Of a stretch of DNA of 64,000 bases, positions 57,176-64,000 are shown one piece after another. The DNA is from Gemmatimonadota bacterium. Lineage in GTDB: Bacteria > Gemmatimonadota > Gemmatimonadetes > Longimicrobiales > Gaopeijiaceae. How positions within the stretch are numbered: position 1 is the stretch's first letter; each line of letters opens with the position of its first letter. The notes below the pieces were generated by a model that saw nothing but the letters and a program-made list of their open reading frames with translations, had not been told where the DNA came from and made no database searches. The position numbers were made by a program, and so were the translations under genes. Location: the NCBI GenBank assembly GCA_028874905.1, contig JAPPGZ010000039.1, forward strand, positions 1 to 64,000, given 5' to 3'.

Positions 57176-57925
57176 GTGATGGAGACACGATCATTGCGGA
57201 CGACCCCCGTAGCCGCGTGGAAGTCCAGGTTTCCGTGGCTGCGCGCCGGGACGACCCGACGGGCGCGCTCCGTCGCCTCGGCGGCGGCAGCGGCCAGGGG
57301 CTCGGCGCCGACGGAGAAGCCCGACAACGTGGACCGGGCCCTGGCCACGGGCTGGCGCTCGGTCGTGAGGAGTCGTCAGGTCCATGGCCGGTCGATCCAC
57401 GTACATCGTCGGCTCCCGCGCGGGGTGTGCTTGACCGGCGAGGGTGATGGCCATGCGACCGGTGTTTCCGGGGTGCTCCTGACCGTCACCCTGGCCGACT
57501 GCGTGCCGGTGTTCATTGTGGATCCTGGCCGGCGGACCGTGGCTCTCCTGCATGCAGGCTGGCGGGGAACTGCGGCAGGAGTGGTCGAAGCGGGGTTGGA
57601 TACCCTGTCCGAATCCTTCGGGAGCGACCCGAAGGAACTCCTCATGCACCTTGGCCCGGCCATCTGCGGCAGCTGCTACGAGGTCGGCCCGGAGGTTTTC
57701 CGTGCCCTGGGCGAGTTGGCGCCCCGTGCTCCCACCGCCATCGATCTGAGGTCGGTGATCAGGCGGCGGAGCAGCGCCGCCGGGATGCGGGGCAGGAACG
57801 TTACGGTGAGCGGCGAATGCACGCTCTGCGGGGATGGCCGGTACTATTCGCATCGGCGCGGCGACCGTGGCAGGCATCGGGGCTACATCGGCATCCGGGA
57901 ATCCGATGACCTCCCAACCGGCTGA
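57176..57925 (+). CDS. pgeF: Laccase-domain / YfiH (PgeF)-family protein
   Basis: GDGHATGVSGVLLTVTLADCVPVFIVDPGRRTVALLHAGWRGTAAGVVEAGL...HLGPAICGSCYEVGPEV. Confidence 0.92.
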   Translation: MMETRSLRTTPVAAWKSRFPWLRAGTTRRARSVASAAAAARGSAPTEKPDNVDRALATGWRSVVRSRQVHGRSIHVHRRLPRGVCLTGEGDGHATGVSGVLLTVTLADCVPVFIVDPGRRTVALLHAGWRGTAAGVVEAGLDTLSESFGSDPKELLMHLGPAICGSCYEVGPEVFRALGELAPRAPTAIDLRSVIRRRSSAAGMRGRNVTVSGECTLCGDGRYYSHRRGDRGRHRGYIGIRESDDLPTG

Positions 57926-58106
57926 CTCGGGCCGCGTCGGTCTCTGCCTCCGATGCACCTGGATGCGCCGGGTAGTGTCACGGCGAGGATCGCACTTCTA
58001 CCTCTGTGGCCGCCACCGCCACGACCCTACCTTCCGCAAGTACCCCCCGCTCCCGGTACTACAATGCCGGGGCTTCGACCCGAGTCCTTCGCCCACGCCT
58101 GAATGA
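57906..58106 (+). CDS. Small Cys-rich (probable zinc-binding) protein
   Basis: CLRCTWMRRVVSRRGSHFYLCGRHRHDPTFRKYPPLPVLQCRGF; 20-nt overlap with the upstream gene and ATGA overlap with the downstream gene. Confidence 0.7.
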   Translation: MTSQPADSGRVGLCLRCTWMRRVVSRRGSHFYLCGRHRHDPTFRKYPPLPVLQCRGFDPSPSPTPE

Positions 58107-59590
58107 TCGATCTGCTCAGTGTAGTTGCGGTGTCGCTGTACGCGGGAGTCCTGGCTCTTCTTCTCCCTTTCGCCGCGCATCGCATGGTGCTGCTGATCCA
58201 GTCGCGAAAAAGGGGTGGGGAGGACGCGGTCGGTGTGAATGGTATGTATTTTATGCAAAATACGCATTCCCCTGCAGCACCGGCCCCCGTATCGACGGCC
58301 CGCGTCACCGTCCAGTTGCCCGTCTTCAACGAGAGACATGTCGTGGAGCGGCTGATCGACGCGGCCTGTCGCCTGCGGCATCCGGCCGGGCTTCTGCAGA
58401 TCCAGGTACTGGACGACTCCACGGACGAGACCACGGCCCTGGCGGAGCGATGTGCCCGGAAGTGGCGTCGCCGGGGCGTGGATGTCAGCGTCCTCCACCG
58501 TTCCGTGCGGACGGGCTACAAGGCCGGTGCGCTGGCGGCGGGCCTCGACGAGGCCACCGGGGATTTCATCCTCATCCTGGACGCCGATTTCGTGCCCACT
58601 CCGTGTCTGCTGGAGTCGCTGCTTCCCGTCATGCGGGATCCGGGCGTCGGCCTCGTGCAGGCGCGCTGGGACCACATCAACGAGCGCGACTCGTGGCTCA
58701 CCCGCGCCCAGGCTCTGCTCCTGGACGGCCACTTCCTGGTGGAGCAGAGGGGACGCTACCTCGGCGGCCGCTTCTTCAACTTCAACGGCACCGCGGGACT
58801 GTGGCGCAGGCAGGCGCTGCTGGACGCGGGCGGCTGGGAGCACGACACGCTCACCGAGGACCTGGACATCAGCTACCGGGCGCAAATGGCGGGATGGCGG
58901 TTCGTGCTGCGTGACGACATCGGCGTGCCGGCTGAGCTCCCCGGCACTCCGGCGTCGCTTCTGGTGCAACAGCGGCGCTGGGCTCAGGGCGGAATCCAGA
59001 CGGCGCGCAAGGTGCTCCCGGGGCTGTTGCGGGGCCGGTTTCGCCCCGCTGTAAAACTCGAGGCATTCCTGCACCTGAGCGGCCACCTGGCGCACCCGCT
59101 CACCTTCGTCCTCGCTCTGCTCATCGTCCCCTCGGCGATCGCCCGGAGCGCGTTGGGAGTCGACCGCTTCTGGTGGGTCGACCTGGCGGTGTTCGCCAGT
59201 GCCACGGGCCCGTTCGTGCTCTTCTACCTCACCGCCGCACGTAAGCGCGGCCGTCGCTGGGGCCACGCGATCAGGGCCGCGGCAGGCACGCTCACGCTCG
59301 GTGCCGGCATGTCCGTGCTTCTCAGCCGGGCGGTACTGCGCGGCCTTGGCCGGTTCCGCGATCCGTTCGAGCGTACCCCGAAGGCGGGAGGCGCGGGCCG
59401 CTCCAGCTACGAGCGGTCCCGGGGCGCCTTCAGGGGCCAGACACTGGCGGTAGCCGCCGGGTCGTTCATGGTGCTGTCGGGCACCGTGGCGATCGCCCAG
59501 GGGTACTGGGCATCACTGCCCTTCGTGGCGCTCTTCGCTTCGGGGTACCTGGCAGTGGGTCTGAACGCCGGACAGACGCGGCATTCGTGA
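58103..59590 (+). CDS. Family-2 glycosyltransferase, cellulose synthase-like membrane protein
   Basis: VQLPVFNERHVVERLIDAACRLRHPAGLLQIQVLDDSTDETTALAERCA...ILDADFVP...FNFNGTAGLWRRQALLDAGGWEHDTLTEDLDISYRAQMAGW...QQRRWAQGGIQTARKV. Confidence 0.93.
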   Translation: MIDLLSVVAVSLYAGVLALLLPFAAHRMVLLIQSRKRGGEDAVGVNGMYFMQNTHSPAAPAPVSTARVTVQLPVFNERHVVERLIDAACRLRHPAGLLQIQVLDDSTDETTALAERCARKWRRRGVDVSVLHRSVRTGYKAGALAAGLDEATGDFILILDADFVPTPCLLESLLPVMRDPGVGLVQARWDHINERDSWLTRAQALLLDGHFLVEQRGRYLGGRFFNFNGTAGLWRRQALLDAGGWEHDTLTEDLDISYRAQMAGWRFVLRDDIGVPAELPGTPASLLVQQRRWAQGGIQTARKVLPGLLRGRFRPAVKLEAFLHLSGHLAHPLTFVLALLIVPSAIARSALGVDRFWWVDLAVFASATGPFVLFYLTAARKRGRRWGHAIRAAAGTLTLGAGMSVLLSRAVLRGLGRFRDPFERTPKAGGAGRSSYERSRGAFRGQTLAVAAGSFMVLSGTVAIAQGYWASLPFVALFASGYLAVGLNAGQTRHS

Positions 59591-60919
59591 GTCTCGCGAA
59601 CCCCTGGCGCCGACGAGGCTCCCGGCCGACACCAGCAACAGGATCCACACCGGCAGCCACATGACCACGCGGGTCCAAGCAGGCTCGGGCCAGACCCCGG
59701 TCAGCTGGTACGCGGCGAGCCCCCAGTAGCCGAGAAACGCGAGGCCGCTCAGCAGCAGGAACGGCGCATTGCCGCGCAGCGCAGCCATCGGGAGCACCCA
59801 GAGCGCGTACCAGGGGTGTAACGTGGGCGAGAGCAGCAGCCCGGCCCCGATGATCCACAGCAGGGCCCGCTCGACGCGGAAGCGCCGCCACGTCGCATAC
59901 ACGACAACCGTCAGCACGGGAACGGCGGCCGCGGTACGGGCCTGCACGGGATCGGGGAACAGGCGCGCGATCAGCGTGAAGGCGCCCTGGTTGGCCGTCC
60001 AGTGTTCGGCATAGGTGCGCAGTCCCTCGGTGAGCGCCCCGAGACCGACGCCGGCGAACGGCAGGTAGAGGGCGGTGCACACGGCGACAAAGGCGAGGGC
60101 CGCGGCGGCTCCGTGGCGGCGCACAAGCGGCGGCAGGGCGGCGGCGGGAGCGAACTTGGTCAGGGCGGCAAGGCCGAGCAGAGAACCGAGCGCGGCGGCC
60201 CGGCCGTGACGCGTGCGCCGGCGGCTCGGGCGGTGCCCGCGACTCGTGCCACCCGGGCGATTCTTGCGACCGGAGGCGACCCAGATGAGACCCGCCAGGA
60301 AGAACAGCCCCACCGCATCGAAGTGCGCGCTCCAGGCCGTCTCCACGATCAGCAGCGGCGACCACAGGTACCAGACCAGGACGGCGCCCGGATTGCGGCC
60401 CGTGCCGCAGGCGATCCGGTACAGCAGCAGCCCGCAGCCGAGATCGAAGCACAGCCACACCAGCTTGGCGACCGGGATCGTTCCGCCGAGCGCCCCAACC
60501 AGCCCGAACAGAAGCTGCGCCAGCGGCGGATAGATGGTCGGGACCTCGGGGTGGTTGACACGATCGTGCCACGGCGTGCGGATCGACTCGTACGCATCGT
60601 CCGCGGGCGCGTGTCCGTAGGGGTTGAGGCCCTCTCCGAGCACGTGGCCGTCCCAGAGGTAGCGGTAGATGTCGTCGGACAGCTCCGGCGCCAGGGGCAG
60701 AAGAGCCAGCCGGGCAAGTATCCCGATACCCCAGATGAGGGGGATGGAGAGCGGCCGTTTCATCGCGGCGATCCCGGCCGCGCCGTAACAGAGAAAGGCG
60801 GCCGCGGGAAGGAGGAGGCGGGGCAGGGGCAGCGCGGCCCCGGCCAGCCATCCGAAGGCAGCCAGTGCCGCCACTTCCAGGACGCCGAGAACCAGCAGCA
60901 CGCGCATGGGCGATTCCAT
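59513..60919 (-). CDS. GT87/PMT-like polytopic mannosyltransferase family protein
   Basis: PELSDDIYRYLWDGHVLGEGLNPYGHAPADDAYESIRTPWHDRVNHPEVPTIYPPLAQLLFGLVG; many TM segments. Confidence 0.8.
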   Translation of the reverse strand: MESPMRVLLVLGVLEVAALAAFGWLAGAALPLPRLLLPAAAFLCYGAAGIAAMKRPLSIPLIWGIGILARLALLPLAPELSDDIYRYLWDGHVLGEGLNPYGHAPADDAYESIRTPWHDRVNHPEVPTIYPPLAQLLFGLVGALGGTIPVAKLVWLCFDLGCGLLLYRIACGTGRNPGAVLVWYLWSPLLIVETAWSAHFDAVGLFFLAGLIWVASGRKNRPGGTSRGHRPSRRRTRHGRAAALGSLLGLAALTKFAPAAALPPLVRRHGAAAALAFVAVCTALYLPFAGVGLGALTEGLRTYAEHWTANQGAFTLIARLFPDPVQARTAAAVPVLTVVVYATWRRFRVERALLWIIGAGLLLSPTLHPWYALWVLPMAALRGNAPFLLLSGLAFLGYWGLAAYQLTGVWPEPAWTRVVMWLPVWILLLVSAGSLVGARGSRDSRMPRLSGVQTHCQVPRSEERHEGQ

Positions 60920-61035
60920 GCGGCACCATACCCCGCCGCGCCCGGCCGCGCCAACCGGTCGGGGCCAAGTCGCGGCGACCCGGCTCGCCGCGCCACGCGC
61001 TGGTCCGGCGCGGCACGCCGCGTTCTATTCCTGCG

Positions 61036-61761
61036 GTGACTTCAATACCGGACGAGCGACTCTCGCGCACGGCGGTGCTGATTCCGGCGCTCAACGAGGA
61101 GGATGCGCTCCCCGCGGTCCTGCGCGCGCTGCCAATCGGTCGCCTGCAGCACGTGGTCGTGGCCGACAACGGCTCCACGGACGGCACGGCCAGGGTCGCG
61201 CGCGCCGCCGGCGCGGTGGTCGTGCGGGAGGACGAGCGCGGCTACGGCGCGGCGTGCCTGAAGGGAATCGCCTGCCTGTCGGCGCTTCCGAGTCGGCCCG
61301 AGGTGCTCGTGTTCCTTGACGCGGACCACCCCGAAAACGGCGAGCAGCTCACGCTCGTGCTGGATCCGGTGGCGCACGGTGCCGATCTGGCGCTCGGGGT
61401 ACGGGTCGGGCGGGACGGTGGCACGGGCAACCTCCACGCGCACGCCCGCCTGGGGAATCGCATCGTGCTGGCCGCCGTGCGGCTGCTCTTCGGCCGCCGT
61501 TTCCTGGATCTCCCGCCATTCAGGGCGATCCGCTTCGACGCGCTGGAGCGTCTGGCGATGGACGACCGCAACTGGGGCTGGACGCTGCAGATGCAGGTGA
61601 GGGCGGTGCGCAAGGGCCTCGCCATCGTGGAGGTGGAGGCGCCGCACCTGCCGCGCGTCCGGGGCCGCTCCAAGATCTCGGGCCGCCTGGGGATGTCGCT
61701 GCGCGTCGGCGCGAAGATGTTCTTCACGCTGGCGCGGGAGCGGCTCCGACAAACTGTCTGA
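61036..61761 (+). CDS. Family-2 glycosyltransferase (dolichol-phosphate mannosyltransferase-like)
   Basis: AVLIPALNEEDALPAVLRALPIGRLQHVVVADNGSTDGTARVARAAGAVVVREDERGYGAACLKGI...VFLDADHPENGEQL. Confidence 0.9.
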   Translation: MTSIPDERLSRTAVLIPALNEEDALPAVLRALPIGRLQHVVVADNGSTDGTARVARAAGAVVVREDERGYGAACLKGIACLSALPSRPEVLVFLDADHPENGEQLTLVLDPVAHGADLALGVRVGRDGGTGNLHAHARLGNRIVLAAVRLLFGRRFLDLPPFRAIRFDALERLAMDDRNWGWTLQMQVRAVRKGLAIVEVEAPHLPRVRGRSKISGRLGMSLRVGAKMFFTLARERLRQTV

Positions 61762-61845
61762 GCGTTGACGCGTGGTTGGAGAGAAGGCAGTCTGAGTTTC
61801 ACGGAGCCCCTGCGCTGCACCAGTCCGAAAGGAGAACGGTCGCCG

Positions 61846-62513
61846 ATGAACTGCCACGCACAACAGGCCGTCGGGGCGCGCCACTGGCATCTTCCTCGCA
61901 CCGCCCTGATCGCATTCGTCACCGGGGTGTCGCTGGCTACGCCGACCTCCACGAGGGGTCTCGAGGCGCAGGAATCCTCGCCGCAAGGGGAAACGATCCG
62001 CCTGACAGCGGAAATACGCGACTCTCGGGACAACGCGGCGTTGCTTGGGGCCTAATCGAGTTCACCGGCCTGGTCGGCCGGAACGTGATCGGGGTGGACG
62101 GCCGCACCGTGATGGATCTCCCACGGGGCCGGTACTGGATCAATGTCCGGAGGTGGGGATATGAGCGACTGGCCGGATATGTCGAGGTAATCCGTGCAGG
62201 AGAACTCAGGATGGAGATGCGCCATGTGGTCACCCGACCCATGCTTGATCAACTTGCGGCCGGCAAGCTGACTGACGCGTTCAAGACGGTGCCGGGCATC
62301 CGGGTCGAAGGTCGAATATCGGAGCCCCCCGTTCTGGTCTGTGCGCAATGCCCCCTGAGCCTTTATGTAGACGGGACTCGGCGGTACACCGATCGGCGGA
62401 CTCGGCGCTTCGTCATCGACGACCTTGCGCCGGAGTCCGTGGAGTTGATCGAGATTTGGGCGCCCCGGCGAGACTCAAGCTGTGGGGGTTCGGTCCTCAT
62501 CTGGACCCGCTGA
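61846..62513 (+). pseudogene. Carboxypeptidase-regulatory-like + plug-domain protein, frameshifted near 62050
   Basis: Frame 1: MNCHAQQ...EIRDSRDNAALLGA-stop. The -1 frame continues LIEFTGLVGRNVIGVDGRTVMDLPRGRYWINVRRWGYERLAGYVEV...DAFKTVPGIRVEG...CPLSLYVDGTRRY...IDDLAPESVELIEIWAPRRDSSCGGSVLIWTR. Confidence 0.65.
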
Positions 62514-62569
62514 GTTGGAGCACCGGCCGGTAACTTTTGCATGGAGCAATCAAACCGGTCCACGGGCTG

Positions 62570-64000
62570 CTACCGCTCCCCCAGCGCCACGATCCGGCCG
62601 CCGCGGTCTTCCAGCTCGGCGGCCATGGCGGGATGGCACGTGAAGACGAACACCTGGCGCTTCTCGGCGACGCGCTCCAGCAGCCCGAAGGCCCGGTCGC
62701 GGCGCCAGGCGTCCCAGTTGACCAGGGTCTCGTCCATGAAGAGCGGGAGGCGCTCCTCGCCAGCGTCGAGGTGATCGATGATCGCCAGCCGCAGCGCCAG
62801 GTACACCTGCTCGCGCGTCCCCTGGGAGAGCGCCTGTCCCACCTTCCTCGGCGTGGTCGCGGCGGGGCCGCTCAGGTAGAAGGCCTCGTCGCCCGTGTCG
62901 CCCATTTCGATGTGCTCGTATCGGCCGGCCGTGATGTGCCGGAGGTGATCCGCGGCGCGGCGAAGCAGGTCCGGCTGGTGCTCGTCGCGGAAGCGGCGAT
63001 CGGCTTCGCGGACGATCCTCGCGAGCAGAAACGACCGGTCCCGCGCCTCCTTCGCGTCGCGGATGCGCTCCTTGACCGCCTGGATGCGCCCCTCGACCCG
63101 GTCGGGAGTGTCCCCCTCCTGCAGGTGGCGGATCTCGGTGTCGAGTCTCGTGATCGTGCTGCTCAGCTCCTCGCCCTCCTCGGCGAGCGCATCGTGCCGC
63201 CCGGACGCGTCACGGAGCGCTTCGGCGAGCGACGCCCAGTCCGTGCCGACCGCGTCCGCTTCGCGGATTTCGGCCTCGACCCGGTCCAGCTCGGGCCATT
63301 CCCGCTCCAGTTCGCCCCGCATCTGATCGGCCCTTTGCGCCGCTTCCGTCCGAGCAGCCGCCCGGCGGGCGCCGCGCTCGGCGTCGCCGTCGCCGAGTTC
63401 GGCCAGCGTTGCCTCCAGATCGCGGAGGCGATTGGTCGCGGCATCCTGGTTCCGCCGGGCGGCGGCCAGATCGTCCTCTGCACGCTCCAGGTCGCGGCGC
63501 GTGGCGGTGGCGCGCTCGTCCCGCGTGGCCAACAGCTCCAGCATGCGCTCGATCCGGGCCGGAAGCTCCATGTCCGGGGCCTCCAGAAGGTTGTCGCGGA
63601 TGGGCAGAGCGGCGACGAGGCTCACGGCCTCGCGGCGTGCCGCCGCCTCGGCCTCGCGGAGCTGCGCCACTTGCCCGGACCGGCGTCCGCGAGCGTCGGC
63701 GGTGGCCTTGCCGTACCGCCGCGCCCGTCGATCGGCATCCCACCACAGAATCGTCAGGAGGAACCCCCCGATCACGGCGACGGCGCCCACGCGGAGCGCG
63801 AAGGCATTGCCCAGCGGAAGCTCCACACCGACCTGCGGCAGCGTGAGAGCCGCGATGGCAACCCCCACCAGCAGCAGGACGACTCCCGCCACCAACCGGC
63901 TCCTGGCGGGCTTGAGCGCCACCGGCAGATCGTCCGCGCCGCGCAGGAGACCCTCCTCGGCCACGCGGCGGTCCTCGCGCGCGGCCTCGAACGCCCGCAC
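62570..64000 (-). CDS. SbcC/YhaN-like AAA ATPase, C-terminal part (N-terminus beyond window)
   Basis: TM pair RLVAGVVLLLVGVAIAALTL / AVAVIGGFLLTILWWD within coiled coils; signature LSQGTREQVYLALRLAI; Walker B LPLFMDETLVNWD. Confidence 0.85.
   Translation of the reverse strand: MRAFEAAREDRRVAEEGLLRGADDLPVALKPARSRLVAGVVLLLVGVAIAALTLPQVGVELPLGNAFALRVGAVAVIGGFLLTILWWDADRRARRYGKATADARGRRSGQVAQLREAEAAARREAVSLVAALPIRDNLLEAPDMELPARIERMLELLATRDERATATRRDLERAEDDLAAARRNQDAATNRLRDLEATLAELGDGDAERGARRAAARTEAAQRADQMRGELEREWPELDRVEAEIREADAVGTDWASLAEALRDASGRHDALAEEGEELSSTITRLDTEIRHLQEGDTPDRVEGRIQAVKERIRDAKEARDRSFLLARIVREADRRFRDEHQPDLLRRAADHLRHITAGRYEHIEMGDTGDEAFYLSGPAATTPRKVGQALSQGTREQVYLALRLAIIDHLDAGEERLPLFMDETLVNWDAWRRDRAFGLLERVAEKRQVFVFTCHPAMAAELEDRGGRIVALGER

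Noticed and set aside
62035-62060. Programmed -1 frameshift site
   Set aside because: 'cttggggcctaa' lacks a canonical X-XXY-YYZ heptamer in the zero frame and no downstream pseudoknot was evident; treated as mutation or sequencing error.
1-64000. CRISPR array, tRNA/rRNA genes, prophage or transposase
   Set aside because: No regularly spaced direct repeats, tRNA-like cloverleaf, rRNA signature or transposase/integrase translation was recognised by eye; tRNAscan-SE, CRISPR and IS searches would be needed to confirm absence.

Overview
The window is a GC-rich, densely packed bacterial chromosome segment. Its SusC/SusD pair, plug-only lipoproteins and abundance of secreted amide/peptide hydrolases look Gemmatimonadota-like, but that taxonomy is inference only. 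Most of it is ordinary: rsgA, trpE, ctaA, sucA, an RpoD-family sigma factor, several peptidases, an acyl-CoA dehydrogenase, a patatin, SusC/SusD and glycosyltransferases. No rRNA, tRNA, CRISPR array or intact insertion sequence was recognised. Three accessory loci stand out. (1) 16.7-20.6 kb: a translationally coupled operon encodes a membrane protein, an SbcD/Mre11-like protein whose GNHD motif reads GARD, and an SbcC/Rad50-like protein that keeps a CxxC zinc hook but has no Walker A, Walker B or intact signature motif. This looks like a repurposed, ATPase-dead and probably nuclease-dead Mre11-Rad50 system. (2) 1.5-5.2 kb: an island holds a decayed higBA locus, two intact PIN-toxin TA modules and an uncharacterised three-gene module headed by a TIGR04255-like protein. 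(3) 50.7-54.2 kb: a solute-binding protein, a HAMP sensor with no output domain and an OFA-type MFS transporter form an orphan module. All product calls are from reading the translations; no database search was run.
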